Shown here: one piece after another, positions 7,832 through 16,652 of the stretch | How the letters are laid out: each line of letters begins with the position of its first letter | Numbering within the stretch: position 1 is the stretch's first letter | Origin: Spiractinospora alimapuensis | GTDB taxonomy: Bacteria > Actinomycetota > Actinomycetes > Streptosporangiales > Streptosporangiaceae | Assembly (NCBI RefSeq): GCF_018437505.1 | Contig: NZ_CP072467.1 | Location: 5,046,010-5,110,009, forward strand | Direction of reading: 5' to 3' | Length of the DNA: 64,000 nucleotides | Program-made: the position numbers and the translations under genes | The notes under the pieces: generated by a model | What the model was told of the DNA's origin: nothing | Database searches by the model: none | What the model saw: only the letters and a program-made list of their open reading frames with translations

Positions 7832-9253
7832 TCAGCCGATGACGGGGCGGCCCTCGGGCAGCTCGTAGCGGCGGGTGCGGTACCGCAACGCGAGTGCGGA
7901 AGCGACGGTGATCGGCCCGAGGCGACCGGCGAACATGACCGGAACCAGGATCGCCTGGGCCACAGGAGGTAGGTCGCCGGTGATCCCCAAGGAGAGTCCC
8001 ACGACCCCACCGGCGGAGATCGCCTCGAACATCACCTCCTGCAGGGTGAACGGGGTGACGGCGAGCAGGGCGATCACCGTGCCGCACACCAGGGTCATCG
8101 AGAGAAAGGTCAGTGCCAGCGACTGCCGAACCACGTCGGGGGTGAGGCGACGACCGGCCGCGTGCGGGTTCGGGTGGCCACGCATCTCGGTCCACACCAC
8201 GATCCACAGCACGGCGAAGGTGGTCACCTTGATGCCACCCGCCGTGCCGCCGCTGCCACCACCGACGAACATGAGCATCATCGTGGCGAACACCGAAGAG
8301 TCGTTCATCGCACCGGTGTCGATGGCGTTCAGCCCACCACTGCGCGGGGTGACCCCGTGGAAGGCTCCGACCAGGAGTTTCTGCGGCCACTGCATCGGGC
8401 CCAGCGTCGCGGGGTTGGTCCACTCCATGGTCGTGATCGCCCCGATGCCTCCCACCAGCAGGAAGACCGTGGTGTACACGGTCAGTTTGGTGTGCAGGCT
8501 CCACAGCCGCTGGTGGACGAGGCGCCGACGCAGCTCCAGCAGCACCGGTACACCGATCCCACCGATGATGATGCCGAGCATGGCCGGGACGAGGATCCAG
8601 GGGTCGTCGTTGTACCGGGTGAGACTGTCTCGGAAGAGCGAAAGTCCCGCGTTGTTGAAGGACGCCACGGCGTGGAAGACCCCGATCCACAGGCCCTCGC
8701 CGAACGACTTGTCGTAGGAGAGCCACAGGCGTACGCACATAGGCAGCGCGATCAGGACCTCGAAGAAGAGGCTCATCTTCAGGATGCGGAGCACGATCCT
8801 GGGCATCGAGTCGCTTACGTTGAACGCGCGGGTCTCCTGTTGGAAGCGCAGGCGCGCCCGGAGACCGAAGCGGCCGATGACCAACAGCGCGAGGAGCGCT
8901 GTCAGCGTCATGATGCCCAGGCCGCCGATCTGCATCAGGAAGACCAGGAAGATCTGGCCGGGCAACGACCAGTGGGTCCCGGTGTCCAGGACGGCCAGCC
9001 CCACGACGCACACGGCCGACGTCGCCGTGAACAGCGCGGACACGAAGGAAGTCGATTCGCCGTCCGCGTTCATCACCGGCAGCATCAGCACCAGCGCGCT
9101 GACGACGATCACGCCCGCGAACCCCACCACGACGGCCAGGGCGGGACGCATGAAGCGGTGCCGGTTGATATCGCCGGTGCCGCCGAGACCGGGGCGACGA
9201 AGACGATGGCCCCAGGCGAGGAATCGATCCCGGAGGGAACCCAGAGTCCTCAT
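7832..9253 (-). CDS. trkH: Potassium channel subunit TrkH/KtrB
   Basis: A 473-residue membrane protein with four repeated M1-P-M2 units. The P-loop segments can be picked out: SAVCVVGLAV, SFNNAGLSLF, TPRSGGLNAID and SAGGVVGLSLG. Each provides the Gly of the selectivity filter. GGGSGGTAGGIKVTTFAV is the characteristic glycine-rich intramembrane loop that controls gating in KtrB/TrkH. A basic N-terminal stretch (~30 residues) precedes the first helix. It is co-oriented with trkA, which encodes its ATP/NAD-binding gating ring. Confidence 0.92.
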   Translation of the reverse strand: MRTLGSLRDRFLAWGHRLRRPGLGGTGDINRHRFMRPALAVVVGFAGVIVVSALVLMLPVMNADGESTSFVSALFTATSAVCVVGLAVLDTGTHWSLPGQIFLVFLMQIGGLGIMTLTALLALLVIGRFGLRARLRFQQETRAFNVSDSMPRIVLRILKMSLFFEVLIALPMCVRLWLSYDKSFGEGLWIGVFHAVASFNNAGLSLFRDSLTRYNDDPWILVPAMLGIIIGGIGVPVLLELRRRLVHQRLWSLHTKLTVYTTVFLLVGGIGAITTMEWTNPATLGPMQWPQKLLVGAFHGVTPRSGGLNAIDTGAMNDSSVFATMMLMFVGGGSGGTAGGIKVTTFAVLWIVVWTEMRGHPNPHAAGRRLTPDVVRQSLALTFLSMTLVCGTVIALLAVTPFTLQEVMFEAISAGGVVGLSLGITGDLPPVAQAILVPVMFAGRLGPITVASALALRYRTRRYELPEGRPVIG

Positions 9254-9371
9254 CGGGATGACTCGCCTGGAGCCGTGTGGGTCAGGTGCACAGTGCTCGA
9301 AGGTAGCGCGTGGGACGCCGAGAAGGCCAGGTGACTCCCCCTACGGATCGACCTCTTCCCCCCGCGCCCGG

Positions 9372-10283
9372 TCAGGTGTGTCTGGCCCCTTCGTGGTCGA
9401 CGTGTCCCTCCGGTTCGATCTGCAGTGTGGAGTGCGCCATGTCGAAGTGACCGGACAGGCACGCGTGGAGGTCGTCCAGGATCTTGCCGCAGTCCGCCAG
9501 TACCTCCTCGCGGACCACGACGTGGGCCGACATGACGGGGACGCCGGAAGTGATGGTCCACGCGTGCAGGTCGTGGATGTCGACTACTCCAGGCTGGGAC
9601 AGCATGTGGTCGCGCACGACCTCCAGGTCCACGTTGCGGGGGGTGGCCTCGAGCAGGACGTGGACTGCTTCGCTGAGGAGGCGCCACGCACGGGGGACGA
9701 TGATCGCGGCGATGAGGAGGGAGGCGACGGAGTCGGCTTGGTGCCAGCCGGTGGTCCAGATGACGACGGCGGCGATGATCACGCCGAGGGAGGTGAGCAT
9801 GTCGCTGAACACCTCGAGGTAGGCGCCCCGGAGGTTCAGGCTCTTGTCCTTGCCCTTGCGGAGCAGCATCATGCCGATGAGGTTGCCCACCAGGCCGAAG
9901 GTCGCGACCGCGACCATGATCGGTCCGGTGACCGGTTCCGGCGACATGACCCGCTTGACCGCCTCGTACACCACGAAGGCACACAGGGCGAAGAGGATCA
10001 ACGCGTTGGCCGCCGCCGCGAGGATCTCCGCCCGCTGTAGACCGAAGGTGCGCTTCGTCGAGAACGGGCGACTGCCCAGCCAGACGGCGAAGAGGGCGAG
10101 CGCGACCCCCGCCGAGTCGGCCAGGCTGTGGCCGGCGTCGGCCAGCAGGGCGAGGCTGCTGGAGAACCCGCTTCCGATGACCTGCACGACAGCGATGAAC
10201 AGCATGAGGCCGAGGACGATCGCCAACCGTCCACGATGCTCATGCGCCGCGGTGCGTTCTCCATGGTCGTGACCGCTGGACAC
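9372..10283 (-). CDS. CDF-family metal cation exporter (CzcD-like)
   Basis: A 303-residue cation diffusion facilitator: proton-driven Zn/Cd/Co export with six helices and a C-terminal ferredoxin-like cytoplasmic domain (HDLHAWTITSG). The His-rich N-terminus (GHDHGERTAAHEH) is typical. Helix II carries the metal site HSLAD (HxxxD). Helix V carries EVFSD, so Glu replaces the first His of the usual HxxxD; this variant may shift metal preference. GTG start at 10283 with GGAGG six nt upstream. It is divergent from a CmtR-type repressor across 85 bp, which suggests metal-induced expression. Confidence 0.9.
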   Translation of the reverse strand: MSSGHDHGERTAAHEHRGRLAIVLGLMLFIAVVQVIGSGFSSSLALLADAGHSLADSAGVALALFAVWLGSRPFSTKRTFGLQRAEILAAAANALILFALCAFVVYEAVKRVMSPEPVTGPIMVAVATFGLVGNLIGMMLLRKGKDKSLNLRGAYLEVFSDMLTSLGVIIAAVVIWTTGWHQADSVASLLIAAIIVPRAWRLLSEAVHVLLEATPRNVDLEVVRDHMLSQPGVVDIHDLHAWTITSGVPVMSAHVVVREEVLADCGKILDDLHACLSGHFDMAHSTLQIEPEGHVDHEGARHT

Positions 10284-10320
10284 CTTGCGCCTCCGATCTG
10301 GGATAGTTCAGTCTCTACTG

Positions 10321-10346
10321 TTTATACACTCCAGGCTGTCGATAAA
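10321..10346. promoter_or_regulatory. Candidate ArsR/CmtR operator in the divergent promoter
   Basis: TTTAT at 10321-10325 and ATAAA at 10342-10346 form an inverted pair separated by 16 nt. It lies within the 85-bp gap between the CDF exporter (start 10283, minus) and the ArsR-type gene (start 10369, plus). ArsR-family repressors usually bind AT-rich inverted repeats in exactly this setting. The arms are short, so this is only a candidate. Confidence 0.4.
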
Positions 10347-10368
10347 GCAAAACTTGTACAGTGGTTCC

Positions 10369-10716
10369 ATGTTGACAACCGAGCAGCGTCTCGCCGCCAT
10401 CCAGCGCCTCGGTCGGGCGTTGGGGGACCCCACCCGGTGTCGCCTTCTACTCGCGTTGCTCGATGGGCCCAGTTACCCTGGACGGCTCGCCGAGCAGTTG
10501 GGTCTCACCAGGCAGAACGTCTCGAACCACCTGTCCTGCCTGCGTGACTGTGGAGTCGTGGCGACCGAACCGCAGGGCCGCCAGGTCAGCTACCGCCTGG
10601 TCGACGACCGACTCGCCCACGCGCTGGAGGACCTGTTGTCCGTGGTGTGGGGCGACTCCGTCCCTCACCCCGGTCCGCACCGGCAGGAGAACGCGGTGGC
10701 CGACGCCGCCTCCTAG
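10369..10716 (+). CDS. ArsR/SmtB repressor resembling CmtR (Cd/Pb sensor)
   Basis: A 115-residue winged-helix repressor. Cys57 and Cys61 in NHLSCLRDCG match the metal ligands of Mycobacterium CmtR in both position and context, as do the N-terminal RLGRALGDPTRCR and LGLTRQNVSNHL recognition-helix region. CmtR's third ligand, Cys102, is absent; His100 and His104 lie in the tail instead. CmtR also has Cys4 and Cys35, neither of which is present. It is divergent from the CDF exporter, so it probably represses that gene until it binds a metal. The ATG at 10369 starts the conserved fold; an upstream extension of the frame is not CmtR-like. Confidence 0.85.
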   Translation: MLTTEQRLAAIQRLGRALGDPTRCRLLLALLDGPSYPGRLAEQLGLTRQNVSNHLSCLRDCGVVATEPQGRQVSYRLVDDRLAHALEDLLSVVWGDSVPHPGPHRQENAVADAAS

Positions 10717-10854
10717 CGTTCCCCACCCCACTGCCCGGCACGCTCCCATGCCGGGACTGGGTGTTGCCGGGACCTCGGGGGTGCGCCGGGGGCGGTGTGC
10801 CAACCGATCCGATCTCGGGCGTGGCGTGGGGACGGTCCGGGGGCCGGAGCGCGC

Positions 10855-11361
10855 TCACGTCGTGGAGGAACCCGCCGGGCCCTCGCCGCGCGAGCCGGAC
10901 ACCTGTGTACGGAGTTCGAACCACACCATCCGGCCGTAGTCCCGATCGGCGGTGCCCCACCGGGCGGACAGGGCCTCCACCAGGTCCAGGCCACGCCCGT
11001 GGTCCGCGATGTCGAAGGCGTCGCGCTCCTGCGGTACGGGGACGCTGCTGCTCCCGGAGTCGCCGACCTCCACGCGCACGTGGCCGTCACCGACGATCAC
11101 CGCGATGTCGAACTTGCCGCCCGGTGCTCCGGAATCGGAGTGAACGACCGCGTTGGTGACGACCTCGCTGGTGAGCAGGATGGCGGTGTCCGCCTCTGGG
11201 AGGTCACCCAGGCACCGTGCGACGAACCGCCGCGCGTGTTTCACCTGGCTCGGCAGTCCGGGAAATCGACGACGGCTCCGATGCCGGGTATCCGGCCGCG
11301 GATCGTCGTCGTTGTCGGTCTCGACCGTCTGGGGGGACGGTGGTGTCTGGCGATCACGCAT
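10855..11361 (-). CDS. RsbW-like ATP-binding protein (HATPase_c_2)
   Basis: A single-domain GHKL ATPase of the anti-sigma/serine kinase type, abundant in actinomycetes. SEVVTNAVVHS is the N-box, VEVGDSG the G1 box and HGRGLDLVEAL the G2 box. The conserved entry FPGLPSQVKHARRFV precedes the ATPase fold. The ATG at 11361 has GGGGAG eight nt upstream and gives 168 residues, the usual size. The frame stays open to a GTG at 11460, whose extra 33 residues look unstructured. The target sigma factor or partner is not encoded next to it. Confidence 0.8.
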   Translation of the reverse strand: MRDRQTPPSPQTVETDNDDDPRPDTRHRSRRRFPGLPSQVKHARRFVARCLGDLPEADTAILLTSEVVTNAVVHSDSGAPGGKFDIAVIVGDGHVRVEVGDSGSSSVPVPQERDAFDIADHGRGLDLVEALSARWGTADRDYGRMVWFELRTQVSGSRGEGPAGSSTT

Positions 11362-11548
11362 TCGCTGGACACTCCCCAGGGGGCGTTGGTACGGCGCGGG
11401 CCGTGCGACGGGTTCACGAACACGCTCTGGGAGAACGGGCGGAACGGTGAACCGGTCCACGGATGCGCCTAGCGGGTTTTCTACTCACAGCAGGATACAG
11501 AAGCGGTTTCTGGTGGTCTTGGGTATCCCAGTGTCAAAGCGCGCATAT

Positions 11549-11565
11549 CGACACACCCTGTGTCG
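11549..11565. promoter_or_regulatory. 7-3-7 inverted repeat upstream of the RsbW-like gene
   Basis: CGACACA, CCC, TGTGTCG is a perfect inverted repeat in the 360-bp gap between the RsbW-like gene (starts 11361) and the end of the XRE gene (11722). It is a candidate operator for the ATPase promoter. The rest of this gap shows no open reading frame with a ribosome site. Confidence 0.35.
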
Positions 11566-11721
11566 CTGGCGACTTCGTGCGTCGTGTTGTGTCGTCGAAC
11601 GGTGAGTCGCTGTCTGCCACGTTCCGCGGAGGACGGGGGCCCGGCCGGTGATCCCGCTGAGCGAAGGTGCCGGCCGGTCGGTTCACGATCGGTGGTGTTG
11701 GCGGCGGGCGGGCGGAGATGG

Positions 11722-12618
11722 TCAGTGCCATGACCAGGCGAGCCCCACGTGCTCGCGATCGAGGTTGTGGAAGTCCCAGTGGTAGAAGCCGGCGGGGCTG
11801 TGCTCGAGGTACTGCTCGGGCAGCGGAGCCGCGTCGGCGATCGTCGGCTCCGAGCCGCGGAACCGCCACACCCGCCGCGGGAGGGCCGGCTCGGTGAAGC
11901 AGAGGCGCACGGCGTAACGACCCACCGAGGGGCGGCCGTAGTAGCTGATCACCGGATGGGCGGGGATCTGGCTCGTGTTCTTGATGCTGTAAGACAGCCA
12001 GTGCGGTCGGTCGTCCGAGGGGTTCAGCTCGCGGGGGAGGCGTAGGACCGCGGTCAGGTATCCGCGGATGCTGGACTCGCTGCGGACCAGCTCGCATCCC
12101 GTGCCCGCGTGCAGGGTGATCGTGTCGGGGTTGGTGTCGGCGGGATAGTTGAACATCGCGCTCGCCAGGGAGACCCCCGGATGGATGGCCTGGATGCGTC
12201 GGATGGCATGTGTCTCCCGGATCACCCCTTGAGCGTCCAGGCGATACACGATCTCGTAGTCGCGCACCTGATACGCGGAGCGAATCACCGAGATGTCGGA
12301 ACTCTCGGTGATCGCCGGTGGATCGGACATTGACGGTTTCGCGGAGATTCGGTGCGCACGTCGGCGCTGTTCAGTCGTTGATTTCAGGCGGGCGAACTCA
12401 TCCAGCAGCCGTCCGTGTTCGCCGCCGAAGCGCAGCGCGTAGAGCTCGATGAATTCCCGCGACGGTGTGACGTGCCCATTCTCCACATTCGAGATATGGC
12501 CGGATGAATATTCCGGAATGCCGCGGGTCGTAACCCCGGCGGCGGTGCGGTATGCGCGCAGGGCCTGGCCCAGCCGGTAGTGCTCGTCGCTGTGTGGCTG
12601 CCGGTTCGACCCGCTCAC
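11722..12618 (-). CDS. XRE-family regulator with long C-terminal sensor region
   Basis: A 298-residue protein. Residues ~15-75 form a Cro/C1-type helix-turn-helix (RLGQALRAYRTAAG, then SSGHISNVENGH and PSREFIELYALRFGG). A basic linker is followed by a ~190-residue C-terminal region (YEIVYRLDAQGVIRETHAIR, HWLSYSIKNTS, RRVWRFRG). That region is not the DUF5753 domain of Scr1-type regulators and I do not recognise it; it may be a ligand-binding domain. GTG at 12618 with GGAGG seven nt upstream; the frame is open further 5' without coding character. A palindrome at 12666-12680 is a possible autoregulatory site. Confidence 0.75.
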   Translation of the reverse strand: MSGSNRQPHSDEHYRLGQALRAYRTAAGVTTRGIPEYSSGHISNVENGHVTPSREFIELYALRFGGEHGRLLDEFARLKSTTEQRRRAHRISAKPSMSDPPAITESSDISVIRSAYQVRDYEIVYRLDAQGVIRETHAIRRIQAIHPGVSLASAMFNYPADTNPDTITLHAGTGCELVRSESSIRGYLTAVLRLPRELNPSDDRPHWLSYSIKNTSQIPAHPVISYYGRPSVGRYAVRLCFTEPALPRRVWRFRGSEPTIADAAPLPEQYLEHSPAGFYHWDFHNLDREHVGLAWSWH

Positions 12619-12665
12619 CAGTGAGCCTCCTGGGAACCGAGTGCTTTGCTGCTTGCTTGCCACCT

Positions 12666-12680
12666 TTGCCTTATAGGCAA
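12666..12680. promoter_or_regulatory. 6-3-6 inverted repeat before the XRE gene
   Basis: TTGCCT, TAT, AGGCAA lies 48 bp upstream of the XRE start codon. On the minus strand it contains TATAAG, which could be a -10 hexamer, so a bound protein would cover the promoter. The likely ligand is the XRE protein itself. This is inferred from position only. Confidence 0.4.
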
Positions 12681-12897
12681 GCCGATGTGGAAAGCAGTGT
12701 ACTTGCATTAGGGAGAACGGACAGGAACTTGGGACGGACAACTGAACAGAGGGACGACAAATCGCGAATCGCCGTGGGGGCGAGGATCGGGGAACAGGTG
12801 ATCGCGCACCACGGTTCAGGCGACGGTTCTCAGAGTCCGGTCCGATACCGACGGGACGAGAGAACAGCGAGCGTCGAGTGCTCGGGAGGAGAAGACC

Positions 12898-13110
12898 ATG
12901 GCGATAGTTCTGATGGCGATCGCATCTTTTGCCTGCGGGTTCGCCGTGGCCTGGGTCTTCGTCTGGAGCGCGGCCACATCCGCGATGAGCCGCCAATCCG
13001 ACCGCAACAGTGCCCAGGTCAGCGAGCTCAACGCGCAACTACGGAGCCTGACCGAAGTGGCGGACGAGACCACGAACAACGACCTTCGCGGAGTCGGACC
13101 GGCGACATAG
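12898..13110 (+). CDS. Small single-pass membrane protein
   Basis: A 70-residue protein. One N-terminal hydrophobic helix (residues ~2-25, AIASFACGFAVAWVFVW) is followed by a polar, probably coiled segment (SRQSDRNSAQVSELNAQLRSL). The ATG at 12898 has a good ribosome site (GGAGGAG, 6 nt spacing). A strong stem-loop at 13341-13378 lies downstream. It is divergent from the XRE gene. No family recognised and no function proposed. Confidence 0.55.
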   Translation: MAIVLMAIASFACGFAVAWVFVWSAATSAMSRQSDRNSAQVSELNAQLRSLTEVADETTNNDLRGVGPAT

Positions 13111-13545
13111 CCACCGACGTCGCCCTGCGAGCAGATCGAGACCGCGCGTGAACTCGACAGGGCGACAATCCAGGGGCGGGGACCGCACATCGTTCCGGTG
13201 TCCATACGGTGTGCGCCTCCCCGTCCCGCCAAGCCCGCGGCCCAGTGGGACGGTCCCGGGCGCGACCGGCCGGCATTGGTCGGCCAGGGAGGGCCAGCCG
13301 GGGAGAGGCAGGGCAGGCGTGCGCCCTGCGGCCGGTCGCTGGGGTGTCACCCACTTCGAGGCGCGTGGGTGACACCCCGCTTCCACCCCCTTGAGACGGT
13401 CGCGGTGTGGATCCTCTGCCGTTCCCGGTCGTCCGCCCGGAGCGGTCAGTCGCGGACCTCGGGGCGCCGGAGCGTCGCCCCCTGTCCACGGATGGCCTCG
13501 ATTGGCCGCGGGCGTCCGATGACGTGAATACGATGGCGCCCATCC
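13111..13545. other. 435-bp gap before the oligopeptide-type ABC cassette
   Basis: No reading frame here has both coding character and a ribosome site. The only clear structure is the stem-loop at 13341-13378. A dppA/dppB pair would be expected upstream of the DppC-type gene that follows, but no trace of either is recognisable in any frame. Confidence 0.6.
13341..13378 (+). terminator. 14-bp perfect stem-loop terminator
   Basis: Arms GGGGTGTCACCCAC and GTGGGTGACACCCC enclose a 10-nt loop. It lies 231 bp after the small membrane protein gene and 168 bp before the ABC permease gene. It probably insulates the two transcription units. Confidence 0.65.
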
Positions 13546-14415
13546 ATGAATGTGATCCAGGAGTACCGTCCCTCGGGCCGTGTCGTGCGTGCAGTACGTA
13601 TGGCGCTGGCCCGGCGCCGTGTGGTCATCGGCCTGGTCGTGCTCGTCATGCTGGTCGTGGCGGCATGGCTCGGGCCGATGGTGGCGCCATGGGAAGCGGG
13701 GGAGCGGGACTACGACGCCTTCCTCGCCCCGCCGTCGGCGTCGCACTGGTGGGGGACGGACAGCACCGGGCGCGACGTGTTCGTGACGACCCTGGTTGGG
13801 TTGCGGAAATCGCTGGTCCTGGGGCTGGCCGTGGCTGTTCTGTCCACCGCGGTGGCCGGCGTACTCGGGGCGGTGGCCGGGTTCTACGGCGGACTCACCG
13901 ACCGGGCGTTCATGCGCCTCGCCGACCTGCTGCTCATCCTGCCGCCGTTCCTCATCCTCGCGACGCTTGCCTCACTGGCACAGGGCGGCGGGTGGGTGAC
14001 CTTCGTTCTGCTCCTCGCGGGACTGCTGTGGATGGTCACGGCGAGGATGGCGCGCAGCATGACCCTGTCGCTGCGCCAACGTGACTACGTGCGGGCGGCG
14101 CGGTATATGGGCGTGCCGTCCCACACCATAGTGCTGCGCCACATCATGCCCAACCTCGCCCCGTTGCTGACGGTCGACGTCACGATGAACGTCAGTGGCG
14201 CGATCGTCCTGGAGAGCGCGTTGTCCTACTTCGGGTTCGGCCTGCGCTATCCGGACGTCTCCCTGGGCACCTTGATCGCCGACGGCTCCGCGCACGCCAT
14301 CACCCATCCGTGGACCTTCGCCTTCTGCACCGGCCTGCTGGTCGTGGTCGTCCTGGCCGTGCACCTCATCGGCGACGGACTGCGCGACACCCTGGACCCG
14401 AGGACCCGCCGATGA
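13546..14415 (+). CDS. Peptide/nickel-type ABC transporter permease (DppC family)
   Basis: A 289-residue inner-membrane permease. It has an N-terminal OppC-type leader and helix (VVIGLVVLVMLVVAAWLG), a periplasmic HWWGTDSTGRDVF motif found in nearly all DppC/OppC proteins, and five further helices. The EAA loop that docks to the ATPase is at YVRAARYMGVPSHTIVLRHIMPN. It overlaps the ATPase gene by four bases (ATGA), so the two are translationally coupled. No ribosome site is evident before the ATG. DppB-type permease and DppA-type receptor genes are absent upstream, which is unusual for this family. Confidence 0.88.
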   Translation: MNVIQEYRPSGRVVRAVRMALARRRVVIGLVVLVMLVVAAWLGPMVAPWEAGERDYDAFLAPPSASHWWGTDSTGRDVFVTTLVGLRKSLVLGLAVAVLSTAVAGVLGAVAGFYGGLTDRAFMRLADLLLILPPFLILATLASLAQGGGWVTFVLLLAGLLWMVTARMARSMTLSLRQRDYVRAARYMGVPSHTIVLRHIMPNLAPLLTVDVTMNVSGAIVLESALSYFGFGLRYPDVSLGTLIADGSAHAITHPWTFAFCTGLLVVVVLAVHLIGDGLRDTLDPRTRR

Positions 14416-16517
14416 CCACCCCAGCCCTCACCGTCACCGACCTCCACGTGGGGTTCTCCCAGGGACGGGGGCAGCCGGAGGTGCGTGCGTTGCGTGGTCT
14501 GGACTTCGCCGTGCGCCCGGGAGAGATCCTGGGGATCGTGGGGGAGTCCGGCTCGGGGAAGACCACAGCGGCCCTCGCGCTGATGGGGTTGTTGCCGCAG
14601 TACGCACGCGTCACCGGATCCGTGCGACTGGGAGAGCGGGAGCTTCTCGGCCTCAGCGACGCCGAGTTCAGCGCCCACCGCGGCAAGGACATCGCCCTGG
14701 TGCCCGCCGACCCGCTGGCCGCCCTCACCCCGGTCTACGGCGTGGGCCGACAGATCGCCGAGGCGGTCGGAGTCCACGATCCCGGCCTCTCCCGCGCGCA
14801 GCGGCGGGAACGAGCCTGTGCCCTGCTGGACCGGGTCCGGTTCCCCGACCCGGAGCGCTGGTACGCGGCCATGCCGCACCAACTCTCCGGCGGCATGCGT
14901 CAACGCGCCATCATCGCGATGGCCCTCGCGCACGATCCCGCCGTGATCATCGCCGACGAGCCCACGGCGTCGGTGGACGCGTCGATGCGGGAGCACGTAC
15001 TGCGGCTTCTCGCCGACCGACGATCCGAGCGCTCCTCGCTGGTGTTGATCACCCACGATCTGGGCGCGGTCAGTCGGCTCGCCGATCGGGTTCTGGTCAC
15101 CTACGGAGGTCGGGCCGTCGAGGAAGGCCCGACCCACCGGCTGCTGCGACAGCCACGCATGCCCTACACCATCGGGCTGTTGGCGGCCCGGCCCCGCCTG
15201 GGCGCCAAGGAGGAGTTGGTGCAGATGCCTGGCTCCCCACCCACCACGGTCGAGGATGTTCCGGGATGTTCGTTCGTGGACCGCTGCCCGGTGGCGGTTT
15301 CCCGGTGCGGCACGGAGACCCCACCCATGACGAGTGCGGGGGAGGAGTCACGTGCCGCGTGCTGGCGGGTCGAGGAGTTCGCCGGGGCGAAGGCGACCGA
15401 CATCTTCCCGTCCTCCGGTCCCGCACCACGGTCAGCGCCCCGGGGGACACCCCGGGAGCGGCGTGCGGTCCTGCGGGTCGAGGGGCTCGTCCGGCGCTAC
15501 CGGTCAGTCGGGATGCCCCGGTGGTCGCCCCTGCTTCCCGGTATCCCCGAAACCGTCGCGGTCGATGGCGTGCACCTACGGGTCGGTGAGGGGGAGACGC
15601 TCGCCGTGGCCGGTGAGTCGGGTAGCGGGAAAACCACGTTGCTCCGGGAGATCCTCTCGTTCGACCGGCCGCAGCGAGGTCGGGTCGAGGTGCTGGGGCG
15701 CGACACGGGAGAGCTGAACCGGAGAGACAGGTTCGGGCTGCGGCGCCAGGTCCAGGTCGTGTTGCAGGACCCTGGTGCGTCGCTGGACCCACGGATGCGG
15801 ATCCTCGACACCGTGATGGAGCCCCTTCGCACGCATCGCGGTGACGCGCTGAGGCGGGAGGGGCGCGACGTGCGTTTCGAGGACCGGGCGTTGGAGCTGC
15901 TCACCCTGGTGGGACTCAGTGCCCACGACGCCGGCCGGTACCCGGAGGACCTCTCGTCGGGGATGCGGCAGCGCGTGGCGATCGCCCGCGCGGTGGCGCT
16001 CCGTCCCAGCGTCCTGGTCCTGGACGAGCCGGTTTCTGGCCTGGACGTCTCAGTCCAGGCCGGAATCCTCGGCCTCCTGGACGGGCTCAAGGACCGCCTC
16101 GGTCTCTCCTACCTCATGGTCTCCCACGACCTCGCCGTGGTTCGCCAGGTAGCGGACCGCCTCGCGGTGATGCACCGCGGCCGGATCGTGGAGACCGGGC
16201 CAACGGACACCGTGCTGGAACGCGGGCGGCATCCCCACACCCGTGCCCTGGTTCGCGCATCCGACGACGCCCGCCCGGCGAGACCCCGGCAGCGTGACGG
16301 GAGGGAGGCGCGGGCGGACGCCGAGCCCCCACCCGACGCCACGGTGGACGGACAACACGCCCCCGCGGAGGACACCGGCTGTCGCTTCTGGTCCACATGT
16401 GGTCGTTACGCCGCACTGCCCGAGGGCTCGGCCCGCCTGTGCCGCACCGTAGTCCCCCGGGCGCCGTCCGCCGTCCCGGAGTCCGGCCACTCCGCCGCCT
16501 GCCACTACGTCCCCTAG
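14412..16517 (+). CDS. Fused DppD-DppF ABC ATPase
   Basis: A 701-residue tandem ATPase. Half one has Walker A GESGSGKTT (~45), signature LSGGMRQRA, Walker B VIIADEPTASVD and the C-terminal oligopeptide extension CSFVDRCPVAVSRC. Half two repeats Walker A GESGSGKTT, signature LSSGMRQRV, Walker B VLVLDEPVSGLD and the H-loop VSHDLAVVRQ, and ends with a second Cys-containing extension (GCRFWSTCGRYA). It energises import through the DppC-type permease just upstream. DppD and DppF are normally separate genes; the fused form is common in actinomycetes. No substrate receptor is encoded, so the cargo is unknown. Confidence 0.9.
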   Translation: MTTPALTVTDLHVGFSQGRGQPEVRALRGLDFAVRPGEILGIVGESGSGKTTAALALMGLLPQYARVTGSVRLGERELLGLSDAEFSAHRGKDIALVPADPLAALTPVYGVGRQIAEAVGVHDPGLSRAQRRERACALLDRVRFPDPERWYAAMPHQLSGGMRQRAIIAMALAHDPAVIIADEPTASVDASMREHVLRLLADRRSERSSLVLITHDLGAVSRLADRVLVTYGGRAVEEGPTHRLLRQPRMPYTIGLLAARPRLGAKEELVQMPGSPPTTVEDVPGCSFVDRCPVAVSRCGTETPPMTSAGEESRAACWRVEEFAGAKATDIFPSSGPAPRSAPRGTPRERRAVLRVEGLVRRYRSVGMPRWSPLLPGIPETVAVDGVHLRVGEGETLAVAGESGSGKTTLLREILSFDRPQRGRVEVLGRDTGELNRRDRFGLRRQVQVVLQDPGASLDPRMRILDTVMEPLRTHRGDALRREGRDVRFEDRALELLTLVGLSAHDAGRYPEDLSSGMRQRVAIARAVALRPSVLVLDEPVSGLDVSVQAGILGLLDGLKDRLGLSYLMVSHDLAVVRQVADRLAVMHRGRIVETGPTDTVLERGRHPHTRALVRASDDARPARPRQRDGREARADAEPPPDATVDGQHAPAEDTGCRFWSTCGRYAALPEGSARLCRTVVPRAPSAVPESGHSAACHYVP

Positions 16518-16652
16518 ACGAGGTCCGATCCGCCACGCGGTCGTCGGGGACCTGGAAGCGGGCAATTCATTCCTGGTTGGCGCAGTACGGCGCGATTTGG
16601 ATCTAATAGGGTGGTCCGGAACGGGTGTTCACATCGTTCGGGGGACGGGCAC

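Noticed and set aside
7767-9011. Minus-strand frame of 414 codons in another frame of trkH-trkA
   Set aside because: Arg/Pro/His-rich and overlapping two well-supported genes; a frame shadow.
8162-9334. Plus-strand frame of 390 codons opposite trkH
   Set aside because: Antisense to conserved TrkH; no ribosome site and biased composition.
13341-13378. Considered as an attachment site or mobile-element end because of its perfect arms
   Set aside because: No integrase, transposase or matching second copy nearby; a terminator explains it more simply.
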